A DNA stretch of 64,000 bases, taken from contig NC_092201.1 of NCBI RefSeq assembly GCF_043641665.1, forward strand, positions 6,171,501-6,235,500, given 5' to 3'. Made by a program: the position numbers and the translations under genes. Shown here in pieces: positions 10,900 through 24,560 of this stretch (the stretch's first letter is position 1; every line of letters starts with the position of its first letter). This stretch comes from Enoplosus armatus. Taxonomy: Eukaryota > Chordata > Actinopteri > Centrarchiformes > Enoplosidae. The notes under the pieces were generated by a model. The model saw nothing but the letters and a program-made list of their open reading frames with translations. It was not told the DNA's origin and ran no database searches.

Positions 10900-13800
10900 A
10901 ATCCAGGCTCTGCTTTGATACCTCTAATTAAGTCTGAAATTTCCATACAGTCATTGTGGATTTGTGTCATAAACTGAAGTTATTCAAGGTGCAGTCCCAA
11001 GTTGAGATGACGCATTTGAGTGGCATTTGTCTAAATCATGTTTGATCCAAAAAGATCTTTTTGAAACATCTATTTAAACCCCTATTTGATTTTAAAAAGT
11101 TGTATTTGCACAACATTAAACCAATAGTTCTGTTTACTGTTGTTCAAGTGTTACAGAGTTCTTAACTGAGGGTTAGCAGTACAGGGAGGTTAATAAAACA
11201 CCTGTCAACACGTGAGTGAAGCTGTTGCATCCTTTCAGATTGTTTACTTCGATCAAATCAGTGTCTCAATGCCTCTCTTCTTGTCTTTACTGAACTCTTG
11301 ATTTCTCTTGATCACTGTCTACCTCCCTCACCTGCTCTCTTTCTGTTTTCTCTCCATCTTTTGCTCTTTCTCTTCAAGACTAAAAAAGGATCAGATAGCA
11401 GAAGAGCAGGTTCCTCTTCCTCTCTCAACTTGACTGTCTTGCCCAGCAGAAGGCAAAGGGCAGACCACACAGGCATTGGAAAGGTCCATTTCGGTCTCAA
11501 GAAGACTCCTCTTTTGGATGGATAAGTACTTCAGGTTTTTGTACAAAGTAATGACCTTAGTTAACATGCATTTTGTCGCCTGGGGTTCCAGTAATCCTTA
11601 ACAGACTTTAAGAGAAGCTCAAATTGAGTCCACAGACATAGGGAAGGAGAAGAGAAAAAGACTAGCATGGAAAGAGGTCAGAGGCCAGGAGGATTATGGC
11701 ATGATGTGAAGTACTGGATAAAGCCAGGTGTCCAACACAAACGGTGAGATCATACCTGGCACATTTTACAATAATGGGATTGAAAGAGGAGAAAAACCCA
11801 TCCTTCAATCTTAGAGAGATGATGGAAAGCAGGCCCCTTATAATGGAGAGAGGAGGTGATTTTGTAATGACACGTGGCTGTTGTGAAGACGTAGACGTAT
11901 CATGGAGATCTAACCTGTGACCTTCTGGTTACCGGGTGGCCTTTGCAGAAGAATCTTTCCGGGAAACACTGAATCTTGTTGCTGAAACTGATGTCTGACC
12001 TCCCTCAGGCAGACAACAGTAGAATACCCTCATGGGGGATCAAAACAGTGTCATATTACAAACACTTTAATTACAGCTACCCTACCACCTTTGTTCTCAG
12101 GTGTTAATATCCCACTGCAGAAACAAAAGAAGAGCAGAGAGACAGAAGTTTCTAGAGGACAGTAAAGGGTATGATGGGATCAAAAGGGGAAAAAAACAGG
12201 CTTAGGGATGTCAAAACAAGAGAAATGAATCAAAGAGTTGTCAGGGAGCAGGGTCAGGGAAATTTACTTTCTTTAAAGTGGGATTTCAGGAAGCGTAAAG
12301 TTTCATGTATGTCTAGAAGTGAGAAATGAAAAATATGGGGGAAGATGAGCAAGGGTTTGCAGGCAACATTACCTGTGCTTAAGAAGATAAGAGGTTTCAG
12401 AGAGAGGTCAAAGGGTCCATACAAAATTGTGACCTCAGCGTCTCTTCGTTTTGCTGTAAACCACAGAGGATTTTCCAAAAGCAAAAGGGCGCTGCAGTCA
12501 TCTGGATGTTGTAAGTTGTGATTTTCTGGGCAGAAAAAAGGTCCTTAATCTTTGAGCTTGCCTTAAGAAAGCTATAAGGTCTGATGTGTGATATCAGGAG
12601 GATACTGTTTGAAATACAGTAATATAGGAAACATATGGGGACTTCTGTAGGTTTGTTTGCCTGTGCCGACATGCTTGGGTAAGGAGTACTACCTGCACCT
12701 CATTGCCCCATCACTCATCATGCAAACACACACATACACCATTTTCTGAAAAGACCTGGAGGCTATATCTACGCTCTGTTTCACCGCTATATATCGATTG
12801 TATCTCTCTATTACTTGGCATTCTGCACACCATTTATACAGCTTCTTTTCTGAGAATGTTTGTCCTTTTCTCTCTCTTAAATCTCACGCTTTCCAAGTCA
12901 GCCTGTACTACAGGACCATTCAAAACACCACTTCCTACCACTCTCACACAAACTCTGTCTCTACTAGTGCATTACAAATGATTGGGCAGAAACAAAACCA
13001 TTTAAGGGTCATTAAAGTCAGTCAATGACGTCCTAAAGGGAAATGATGTATGAGGATGTTAATGGCAAAACATTTATATTGATGTAAAAAAAAAAAGCTA
13101 TTATGGGTTGTATCTTTAGGTCTCGACATGTTTGATGAATGGAAGCTAGACAAAGGGTGTGGTTTTGGATAACAGATGTAGCCTTGGGGGATTTCTAGAT
13201 GAACAACTTGTTTAAACACCTTAGACTTTGTTAGTATTTCATTTTTATGCATGTGTTAGATTGAATGTCTTTTCCCCCAATATAATAGAAATGTGACAGC
13301 AGCTCTGAAGCTAAAAACTACTGGAAAGATTGGAGTTTAAAAAAGATTCTTTCGCTTTCATAAATCATTGTGAAATCATGTCTAGTTTACCGATTATATT
13401 CCCACTGCAATGGCTTTTGTGAGGAGTTGGACACAGAGAATTACACGTATTCTAACAACTTTGGAACTCAATACTATGATAGTGTTGGCCTCTGTGCAGC
13501 CTCACTACCTTGCTCAAGGGTACTTTGATGGCAGCTACTGGGTGAAGGGAAGGCTAGTCATATGTTTGTTGTTCTTCCAATATTATATCAGGACTTAAAT
13601 TGGTAGCATTCCCATTAAAAGCCCTCTTCTCCGTAGCTGTATAGTTAATATACTGTAACAAGACAGCTGTGCAGCCCACAGAGTCACTGACTCTGGGAAA
13701 AAATCCTCGTCATGTTCTCATATACCGAGAATGACCCGGCATGTAGTTTGTGGTCAGCTAGACAGCTAACTCTACCTCACCATAACGAGCTAAAATGATG

Positions 13801-14552
13801 TTTCATTTAGAGAGTCAATGGAAGGGGTGCCTTGATGTGGCTTGATTTACCAGTGAAGGGGGACGCAATGGACTCTGAACTGCTTCATGTGTGAAACCGT
13901 AAAGCCAGATCGCACATAATGGAGTCCCCAGTTACTGAGTATGGCTCAATTAGTTGCATTTTTCTGAAAAATGCCAAAAGAATTGCATTTAACATACTTT
14001 TTATATAATCCTACCTAGTTCTACTATATTTTTAAGACAGACAAAAATACCTAAAGTACCTGTTTCCTGCATTATATCTTTATAGTAAACCTGCATATGG
14101 GTAACATTCCTCTACAAAGAGAGTTTTGTTTGCCTGTCATATGCTTGTCATTTTCAATGACAAACCAACGGAAGCCTTTTAAGTACTGAGGACTGTACAC
14201 ACAAATCCCATCCCAGACTAAGTGTTTTACCAGCAGTGAGGTGGAGGAGCTCTGTCATTCCCATCTCTGACTGGAGTGTCTCAGCCGTGATGGACAAAGC
14301 AGACCCTGCACACACATGCATGCTCACACACACGCACACAGACAGACACACAAATGCAGAGTAGAGGCACCAATGATGGCAGTGACAGGCTGACAACTGG
14401 GTTCTGGGCCAGCGGTACTGTGGGAAATGACCTTATTTGGACCAATCAAAGTGAGGCTGTGTGTTGATACTTCAATTCATATGATAATCACACTGGAGGA
14501 ATCCCGTCAGTTTGGTTCACTGTTTACAGCCTTTCCTTTAAGTCCCGAGGGG
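10900..14552. other. Non-coding stretch
   Basis: Nothing supported as coding. One exon-like segment on the plus strand (11380-11487) is discussed under findings. No transposon was recognised. Confidence 0.45.

Positions 14553-14599
<47 letters not shown>
14553..14599. repeat. (CA)n microsatellite
   Basis: Uninterrupted CA/AC dinucleotides of about 46 bases. Confidence 0.92.
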
Positions 14600-14602
<3 letters not shown>

Positions 14603-15344
14603 TTGGCCAGTCATCTGCCAGCTTTAATAGGTATTTTTCATGTTTGAGGTGAGAAGACTGCCATGCTGCCAGTCTGATAAACCATTACTGCAAAATAAAA
14701 CGCAGTCACTCTACCATTAGTGGCCTAGTGAAACTAGAGAGTATCGAAAGCCATGCTGTTCCCATCAGCAGCCATTAATCATCCAATACTTGACTCTTAG
14801 TATCTAATTCTGCAGTATAATGGACACTAACATGAAGGCTGAAAAGATAGTGAATGAATAGGAGATGAGGTGAAAAATAATACTTTGGAGGACATGCTGC
14901 AACAATACAGAGCTGACTCTTTGTTCCATGTCACTTTTAGGAATTTACTCCACATTAGTCCCACTGAATGTGTGAATAGGTGGACGGCAACAATGCTGAG
15001 TGGCATCTCCGTAAAACCCAAGGAAACGTTCATCACCTATTGTCATAATAATGTACACTCACACAAAAGGTCTTTTCAGGGAGGCAACTCCGGCATTCAC
15101 TTGTCCTTCTCACTCACCCCTTGGCCCCACATGGCTCTAGAAAAAAAAAAAAGACAGGCGACGGAAACACTCGCTCAAGTGGTGTTTTGGTATAAACGTG
15201 GCCATTCAGGGCCCGGCAGGACTTTTAGTCTCCATGGTGACAGACTCCTGCTTGGCGGAAAGTGAAGTAAAAGAGGGAACACTTCTCAGCCGGCCAACTT
15301 TACATCGCGCCCTGTAATAAAGGAAAGGGATATGGTGGAATAGG

Positions 15345-15663
15345 CAAACACAGCTGCCTGGCTGGTGAGCAGCGTAGCATTTAAACATTGATTAATTGTG
15401 ATTGCATGGTTTAAAAAAAAGAGGGGAAGGATCTGGGTTATTATAGATCGAGAATTTACAAGCCTAGTCTGTAGAATAAAGGAGAATATTAGAGCAAATA
15501 TGGGCTCACGTGCAGTCTTCAGGCAGTCCTGTCTGCCCAGGGCAGCCTTCACATAATAAAAGCATTCACATGGTCTCATTACAAATACCTAGTCAAACAC
15601 AGCTGCCTGGCAGCAGGATATTATGGCATTAGAGCAATGATTTAATGTGATTGCATGGTTTTA
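15345..15663. repeat. Duplicated ~70-bp module, direct repeats 249 bp apart
   Basis: Copy one at 15345-15412 and copy two at 15594-15663 both start CAAACACAGCTGCCTGG and both end GTGATTGCATGGTTT. Between these ends are similar but diverged AT-rich middles (ATTGATTAA versus ATGATTTAA). Similarity extends upstream into AATAAAAG-like sequence. The CAGCTG E-box and the 15-base right end are exactly conserved. Confidence 0.75.
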
Positions 15664-15669
15664 AATGTG

Positions 15670-18600
15670 GAAGTGGGATTAGGTTTATGAACAACAAGAG
15701 CAGTTTTTCAATGTGAAATGGAATATTTGCTAAAGCAGACATTTAAAAAGAGTGTACAAAGTGGATTATTTATAAAGAACCTTAATTAATTTGAAGTACC
15801 TCATCATTATGTGGATCTTTTATGATATTCAACAAAACCCTACTCGTTTATTCAGGTTAGTCTCTAGTCTTTGCAGTTCACTTTTGAGCAAATATAAACC
15901 TTTATGCATTTTGAGTTTTAGCTGCAGGGAATAAGTGGGTGTACAGTCCGTACTGTTTGAATATGCTGCAAGGCTGGGCTGGCACTTCAACCCACACATC
16001 CAGTCTTATCAACACGACCAGAATGGAATGCATTCTTCCTTTGCATCGAGTAATTAACCAAATCACATCTTGTTAATTTGATATGAGCATGAATCAACAG
16101 GAAGTCCATTAATGATTAAATCCACGTCTCAGGAATTGTTTGCTTTTGTTTGATGTGATGAGTTCCTGCCTGCAGTGCTGGACCGAATTTCTATGCAAAC
16201 TCTTGATTCTTTTAAACTCTCTCCATCAAAATGATTGGAATTATTACAGACAGAAATACTGGGTTTAGTCAACCATTTGGAATAACCTAGTCTGCATCTT
16301 CTACAGATCAGTAAATACACAGTAATGAAAGCAATTTTTCACTTTGAGTGAAACCAATTTCTTTGTCAGTAATTTTCATTTTCTGGATGTTTGAAAGCAC
16401 TTCTCAATATGTAGTTATGCCTGTTGACAATTACTGAAAATTGGAGCCAGTAAAACTGCCTGAGTAGCTGTGATGAGCATGAATACACATGACAGCTTAT
16501 GGTTTATTGTGTGACGGAGGACAACCGCCTGTGAACTCATGACATGCAATTGCAGTTGGAAAATGTCAAAATTCACTTTGAGGGGAGATCTCAATTTGAA
16601 GTCCTACAGTTGTAAAGACAAATTCAGCAGTTTTAATGCACTATTGCAACTTTATTGCAGTCTAAAATGCTAAAAAAACAAACTGAATTTGGAGGTCGGC
16701 AGGAATATAAGCGTATTAGAAGAAAATACACGTTCATTAGCAGGTGTCAGGTTGAGGAATACCATAAATGACAAAAAAAAAAAACATACTTTCTGTTCCA
16801 ACACTTTGAGGCAGATATAACACAAAGGATTTTATAACATTTTACACCACAAAGGGATCACATTGAAGACACACAATTAAAAGAAAGGCTGTAAATTGAC
16901 ACTGAAATACCGTGAGAGTGCTTGTGTGGAGGTCAAAATAACCATTTTTTTTCTTATTTAATAACGTCAATAACTTTAATTTCAACCAATGTGGTTTGCG
17001 TTACCAAACTTTAATTGTAACCTTGACCAAAACTGCTTTATTCTCCTATAAGCTCAGCTGCCAGTGACTCTTTTTATATGACGAACACATAAACATTTGG
17101 TGTGCAATCTGTGCTGCTGTCAAATAATCCTTTCACTGTGGCGGAACATTATTTTCTCATTACTCATGTCCACAATTCTCGTCACAAGTCCTTCCTCGTT
17201 TAGTGAAGCTCGGCACCAGAAGTTGCTTTAAGTACAAGTGTTCACCGGGCCTTCGAGAGTTTCATTAATCTCATGCATGGGTCTGGATATGTTTGGTGGG
17301 CATTTTTCTTTCTTTCCATTTCAGTCTGTTTCTGATTTACTGGGCTGAAGTGAGCAGCCAAGCAGCTCTCTTGTCTGCCAACAAAGCAAGCGCAACCCTA
17401 CCAGAGCCGTTTGGGTTGAAACAGCAAGTATGATACGTTAGCTGCCAAGTTTTTAAATGAGGAGAGCTTTGAGATCTACATATCTACATTTTCCCTCAAT
17501 CTTGTAATTAGATGTCATAGAAACAAAATTGTGTACTGTAGCGTTAACACCGATATTTATAGTTGATGATGACCCCTAAAAAATCCGTACCTGCCAAATG
17601 CTACAAGCTAATATGTCTATGTGACGGTTTTATAGGGTGCCACTGCCAACACCATCATTAATAACACACCAGAATGGAAAATCTATAGGCATCTAAGCCT
17701 ATAAGTCTTTGGAAAAGTTGTATATTCATGTGGCACAACAACACTCAACTGATTCTTTACAAATCCCTGTGATGGAAATTACTGACTTGAGCCTGAAGTA
17801 TCAAAATTAACCCCTACAACTCCAGCAAAGGTCAAATAGCTCAAGTAACATTCCTGGTTGGGGGCAGTGATGGAGGATGAATACGGCATCATACATTTCA
17901 GTTTGTGATCCTCTACACAACAAATTACAAATAACAAGGTGGTTTCAAATTCTTTTTTTCAGCTGTGAGGAGTATCAAGTTTTTGAATAAAGAAAGCATT
18001 AAAGGTGTATTTTTTCCAGCTTATTCACTGTATTGAGTTTCATGGAATGAAATACAGACCACTCTGTCCACATGTGCATATCTCCATCTACTCTGTAATG
18101 CAGCTAATTTCTTCTCTTACATAAAAGTATTTGTTTATGTGCATATTTTCCTCCACATATTCAAACATGTGTTTCCTCCAGTGTCAGCAAAGCAGACATG
18201 ATTGCTAATGGTCCAGACTTAAATTATGGTATCCCATTGAGAAGTTCCATTAATCCATTATGACATTGCGCATCCAGTATGCAAAGGCAGCACATAGTCA
18301 GCATTTTGTGAGGGTGGGGAACCCAACTAAACAGGACAGATTCTGTCAGAATCACTCATGTCACATATCAAAAATAAAGATGGCAACACACTTTGACGTG
18401 CTGCAGCAAACTCATCATGTGAGCATGAGATACAAACATGATGCACAAAGCATCGCAAATAATCCCCTATGGGTCAAATAACATCCAGAGCTGCACAAGA
18501 ATCAAAGGCTTTTGCTGATAGCAGCAACAGCAGCAGGAGCCAATAAACAAAGGCACGTATGGTGAATGTACTTGAAGGCCTTTAAACAAGCCGCCAAACC

Positions 18601-20420
18601 AGCGCAGTGAGATGTGTGTGTATGGTGTGGTTGCGGCTGGCTAGCTGTCAGCTGACACAGTGTGGGGTGATATGTAAATTGGCTGCCAAAATGAATTAAT
18701 TCGGGACCAGTTATGATACACGGATCAGAAGACAGATGAGATCAATGCTATTCAAGTACACATGTCCTTTTATAATGTGTACTGTTAGATCAAAGCACTT
18801 GGACTTTTTAAACTTGCTTTACAACACATTAAACACCTAAAAGAAATAGATTTTCCCCTTAAAATAGGCCCAGCCCATTTTTATGTCTGTCCAAGTCAAA
18901 TTAAAGGGAGTGTCCAGTCCTTCTGCACCATCTATTTAAATTCTCCTGTCAGTTTTCAAGGCCAGTTGAATCTGTCTTAACTTTTCAGTTCATATTTAAC
19001 AGATATGATGTGATGGGTTTAGCAGAAATTTGATATGATTTCAAGGAATGTTGATGCAGTAAATGCTTGAATGGCATGTATTATGCAAAGCTTGGCTTAG
19101 ATCAAGGTTACATATCAAAAGAGAGCAAGCCTGAGATGACACACAGAGATTGATTGATTTATGATATGTTTTTTTCCCCAGGTGTGTTTTGTAGAATGAA
19201 AGTTGTCATCTGTGGCACAAGAGTAGGCATTTGTATTAGTTTCCATGTCCTGAAACTTCAAAAAGCTCCTTTTTTTTTTTTAAATGTGCATGATAGCAGT
19301 ACAATATGTAAACTTTTTGTCTCACTATAACATGTTTTCACTTGTAACTGACACAGTTGGTGTGAATGCAGCTTTTATTTATACTTGATGCAGATTTACG
19401 TCCTTTGGAATATGGTGAGAATATAAGTGCCTTAGTGGAAACAGTCAGACTGGCTGTAAAACGGGTGATGTCTTCAGCAGGCGATCCAAAGCTCTCGGGT
19501 GTCATTTGGCCGGGCCTGAGGCAGAAAGTCTTTGACTGGGAAAGACATTACCAGCCAAACCCCACCATGGCATCATCAGCTCAGCATGGCAGAGACACTC
19601 GTCCCTAACAAGGACTGGTTTGTGTCTGATTGCCACTATGGATGTCCGAGGGAGCCAAAGAGAGTGTTTATGGACGTAAAGAGTGCTAATGTGGTGATGA
19701 TATTGGGGAGAGAGAGCATGTAAAAGACTGGTAAGTGGCAAGAGAGAGTGAATTAAGTCACCAAGGATGTTTTTTTAAACATCCTCTCTTCTTAACAGAA
19801 TATGACATTACAGTAAAATATAATGAGTTAGTGTCCATTTGGTCAGGTCAGTTCACAGCTGCCAAATGACTAGATAAACATATTAAGTATGTTTAAGCAA
19901 TATTTAATGCACCATTCCAACAGAGATAAGTCCTGTCTGGCCGTGCAGATGTTCGTGTGAAGGGCCAGCCAGTTGTTTCTTAAAATGTCATATATCACCA
20001 GTATTTTATTCAGCATAGCACAAATATAGCATTACATAAAATACAGTACCTCCAACAGCACACAGAGCGGAGGACATGGATTATAAACAAGCTGCCAGCA
20101 GGACGAGACCAAAATGTTCCTGAATCCGAACAACAGCATACGTCACTGCTATTTATTATTCCATTGGAAAGGGCATTCAACCAAACGCAGCAGGAGGCTG
20201 GTGGAGGAAAAAACATTGTTTGCGCAAATAACAGAAAGGCTGTAAACAAAGAATTATAATGAAAATGGAAAATAACAAAGTATTCCCTTCAAGTCAGCAA
20301 CCTAGTTTCCTCATTCTCATAATTTCCATGGAATACACTGAACGATGGAGATATTAGAAACATAGTATTGATCAAGTTGAAGCTTGTTTTTGAACAAAAA
20401 CTCAAAAAGCTGAAAATGTT
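15670..20420. other. Non-coding stretch with AT-rich, possibly regulatory segments
   Basis: No exon is supported. A cluster of recognisable factor-like motifs near 16025-16120 is described under findings. The rest is unremarkable AT-rich sequence. Confidence 0.4.
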
Positions 20421-20424
20421 ATAG

Positions 20425-20992
20425 TGATAGATCAACATTTTGGGAAAACCTCTTATTCGCTTTCTTATTGAGAACTAGATGAGAAGATTGACATCACTCA
20501 TGTTTGCATGGTATATAAAGCTACTGCCAGCAGCCAGTTAGCTTAGCTTAGAACCTACACAGGAGGCATGGGGAAACAGCTAGCCTGGCTCTGTCCAAAG
20601 GTAACAAAATCCACCTACCAACACCTCTAAAGTTCACTAATCAACACGTTACTGTAAATTTTGTTTGTTTAATTCATGCAAAAACTGAAGGGTAAAAGAG
20701 GCATGCCCCCCGGTGTTATGTGGGGGTTAATAGCTGGACTATTTCTTGCAGTAACTTCCTGGAGTCTTGTCATCACTGAGCTTGCCAGGCAATTTGTCGT
20801 TTTTACACTTAATCAAATAGGTGTAGTGTATCAATTAGTCAACTTTGGCCGTGCTGGTTGGTGGATTTTATTACCTTTGGGCAGAGCCAGGCAAGTCTTT
20901 TTCTCCTGCTTCTAGTGTTTGTGCTAAGCTAAGCTAACCGGCTGCTGGCTGAAGATATCTAGAGTACAGAATGTGAAGCTATTCCTTCAATA
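20425..20992. mobile_element. Long-inverted-repeat non-autonomous element, family B (near full copy)
   Basis: The left arm has AACATTTTGGGAAAA, then TAGATGAGAAGATTGA, GCCAGCAGCCAGTTAGCTTAG, GCTAGCCTGGCTCTGTCCAA and CACCTCTAAAGTTCACTAAT. The right arm runs in reverse complement: TTACCTTTGGGCAGAGCCAGG, TGCTAAGCTAAGCTAACC and GGCTGCTGGCTG. The whole copy is therefore a large imperfect hairpin. It has no transposase. I recognise it as a common teleost foldback repeat. The reading frame at 20676-20915 is part of it and is not a gene. Confidence 0.75.
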
Positions 20993-20999
20993 ATCTTCA

Positions 21000-23900
21000 C
21001 CAACTGGTCGGTTTCTCTTTTTTTTTTTATCTTTTCCACTATGATCCACATAATAGGGTTTTGGATCCCTTTGTTTTTTCCACCCACCTCTTGCTCCTCC
21101 TCTTCTTTCCTAGAAGTATCGACAGTGGATCTCAGAAATCCGACCCGCAGCAGCCAAAATTCCCAGGTAGGTTTAAAATCAGTTGTCCATTTAGGATTTT
21201 TATGGATGCCTTCAGTTTAGTATGCCTTTCTGTGGGATCCTTCAACGTGGGTTTCTGTGTGTGCTCCATGACTTACTGTTCCTGCCTGGTTAGTGCCAGC
21301 AGACCACTGCGGGCCCTCTTGATTTTATCACTGACTTGGCAAAGCTTTTGCTACATTTGGCTGAAATCTCAGCAGATCCACTGGAAAATTCTTACCAAAC
21401 ATCTTGAACCATTATACAACAACATGGAAAGTGAAGCCTGTCTTGGTCTATTCATAAACCCGAATATACTGCTCTTGGAGCAAGAGGCAGTTTCAGGAAC
21501 AAGTAAAAGGAACAAATTAGCATCATCAAAATATGGATATAATTGCAGTTTTTATTGTTTTCTAACTGTTGCCCTTAATAGTCAGTGTCTCAAACTTTCT
21601 GGAACTGAACAATATCTAAACCTTCGAAACTTAACTTAAACAATGTTCCTGCCTCTTGTTCAGACATGTCCATAGCAAAATGCTTAGATGTGGTATCTGG
21701 CCTACATAGTCCCTCGTAAGCCATCATGGTGTCCACACCCTGCACTGGCAGGAGCAGCATGTGTCAGGGCTCTTGGTGAATAGAAGGTCAACCATCTTTC
21801 CTCACAGCGAATTCAAGCCAGATGAGTCTTAAGTGCCAGCGTTGATCCGAACTGAACAGAGAGTGCCGGGTAACTCTCTTCACCAGACAAAACACTTTCT
21901 TTGTATATACGTTGAAGGCCTGTTTCCAGCCAGACTGACACAAAGACAGACAGATGGCCCTGTTTGTGTCCTGAGAAAAGGTTCTCCGGTTTCATCCACA
22001 TTTATCATTTTGTGTGCCAGAGGAGAAGCAGTCCAGCTTCCCATTTTAGCTTTTAAGTTTATTTCTTCGGAGTGTGTGGTAGGAACCTGCAGGCTTGTCA
22101 CAGAGCAATATGTGACTCAGGGGAAGAAAGCGAACAAAAACACACTGGAGACAGTTATTTTCTACTTCTGTGAATGGAGTTAATATTCTATGGTTTATTC
22201 TTCACAGCACAAGCGACAGAATGAAATGATGTTTGTGTATTTTGGTTGAACAGCAGGGATTCTTCATTTCCAGTGTTTTTACTCGATATGGCATGCTTAC
22301 TTTTCACTCCCAATTCCTCACTGACATCATAGCATAACTATGAAGCCATATCCTATCTCACTTATTGCTCCACATGCATCCACACTCAATATGAGGAGTG
22401 ATGGCATTTCAGGTGGTAGGAACCGTTTGTACAGCGACACAAGGGAACACTCAACAGAAGATGGAAAGAGCTTTCAGGGTGCTTGTAATGTGCAAGACAC
22501 ATGGTAAGGTCAACTTCAAAACATTGATGGATACTGCACTTTTTTTTGGTGCAGAGGAGAAAGTAGAGGAAGGGAGTAGCAGAACAAGGCGAAACAGGAG
22601 GGAAAAAGGATAAGCAGACGAAGAGTGTTGGTGGAGCCAATTAGGTGTTGGCCACATCTGTTCTCTCCCAGACTCTTGATAATTTATCTGTGGTTAATGG
22701 CAGACCAGCTTTGCATGGAACGGATGAGATGTGGTCAGACTTTTCTCCAGTGTTCTCATGAAGCTTTCCAAAGCGCCATGTGTATTCCAGTGTAAGATGA
22801 AATTAAATCTTCTTGGAGCGGCCATCTCTGACCAACTCATTGGTGCTGTAGCAGCCAGCGTATGGCAGGGAATCAGAGGGTCATAAGCCAGTGGCTAAGT
22901 TTAAGATTTTACTCATTGGGCCCAGCGTTTCTGATCCAGAACTTCTGCTTGACTGGTTGAATCTGGATATTTTAGCTCTTAAAAAGACCAGCAGGCCAGA
23001 GGATCATTCAGTTGCTCTTGGATCAGTTTAAGTTTACTCTAGAGTCTGCCCCCATTCTTTCCACATACTTCACATTTTCACATCCAAGCTTGCGTGGCTT
23101 TGCAGTATCCTCTTTATAGTCTACTACTGATGGGAAAGATGACCACACAAAAGCAGAGGTGTGGTCACATTGTTTCCACCTTACAACTGTCTGTACCGGT
23201 AACCCTGACAGGATTAACTTAAAGTGCAAGATGGAGGTGTTTATACCCCCTCTACACACACACGCTAAAACTAAAAACATGAACCTAGTATGTTCATTCT
23301 TAGGTGATTAGTCCTTTTGTCAGCATTACAACAAAAGTTACAGACTCCAAAGTGTAGGTCTGTATCAACAGGTGTGAATAGGGAAAAACAGACACTACAA
23401 GCTGTAAATGTTTGGGCCTGAACCAGAGTCACAGTCAAGAAAAACTAAATGGTCTACTGGCGTGAGATGTAAGACATCCAGGTCGGGTGTTTCCCCATTA
23501 TCTTTCTGTACCATTCCTTCTTTAAGACACTCTGATGATCCTGGAAGAGGAAAAAAAAGCAGATGTTGAACTTGGCTATAGCATTTTCACACAAAACACG
23601 GATGAAATATCTGATTTAAATAACCATCACAACACCTGACACAAACAGCTGGCCTGTCCATAAGTTGGCTGTTATGCCTCGCTGATGCAAGTGTTTATTC
23701 ATAAATTAGGCATCTCACTGTTACTATAATAACTTGAATAAATTACAGTGTAATGTCCACATGTTTTCAATGGTTTTATTTGTTTCTTGAAATGTCTATA
23801 AACACGTGATATTGTGGAAAGATGCAAAAAATGAAGGCAGCCTTCAATAGCTTCAAGGTTAGGTTGCGTTAAAATACGACTTTCTACTAAATAAAGTTGA

Positions 23901-24440
23901 CTTATTAGAGTGGATAACTTTGTTTCAGTGGGGGACATCACTCACTGGTCTGGCCTTGTGTCTGTGAAAGTTAGTTGTCACAAATTTGACACATCTGTTT
24001 TCTGTCTCCCATCTCCTTCTTTCTGGAAACTTTTCCCCCTGATGAAGAGTTAAGTGTATCATGTTGTTGCCAAGAGTTGCTTCAGTCCCTGCTGATGCAG
24101 CAAGAGTTGTGAGTCTTTGAAAAGGGTGATCAAAGGCGCGGTGACCCTGGGTGAATGTGTGCAATTGGGGTTGCAATGTCAAGTATGAAACACTGAGTTA
24201 GGGGGTTACAAACAGGAAACTGGAAGAAATATTATATGTTGAAGGTGCCAATGTTTGTTTCATAACAGAAATGCAACCTAAAATTAGACAGAATTGGGCT
24301 GAAAACACCCAAACAGGGAAGGTTCCAGTACTAAAGATATTATGAAATGTTAAAGTTATAATTTTACATTTATAATTATAAGCGATATACTGTAGACTGT
24401 TCTAAGACAATGTAAGCCAAATCAGACAAACCTTGTAGCC
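21000..24440. other. Non-coding stretch
   Basis: No gene is supported. The 192-codon plus-strand frame at 21061-21639 has no recognisable domain and begins in a CT-rich run. A 52-base exon-like segment inside it is noted under findings. Confidence 0.4.
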
Positions 24441-24444
24441 ACGC

Positions 24445-24560
24445 TACATGTAGCAAATATCTCAACACTGATTGGATGGATTGCCATGACATTTTGCATA
24501 GATATTCATGGTCCCCAGATAATAAAGCCTATGAGCTATGTAGCTTAAATCAGAAAACAT
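24445..24560 (-). repeat. Family C repeat fragment (inverted)
   Basis: ATCTCAACACTGATTGGATG, GATTGCCATGACATTTTGCA and CATGGTCCCCAGATAAT are the reverse complement of the blocks CATGAATGT, ATGACAATCCATCC and AATAGTTGT of the copies at 9765 and 55830. Confidence 0.6.

Noticed and set aside
20676..20915. 79-codon frame with a membrane-like segment
   Set aside because: Lies wholly inside the family B foldback repeat.
21061..21639. 192-codon plus-strand open frame
   Set aside because: Begins in a CT-rich run, contains hydrophobic but motif-free sequence and has no recognisable family; only the 52-base exon-like piece inside it was kept as a weak finding.
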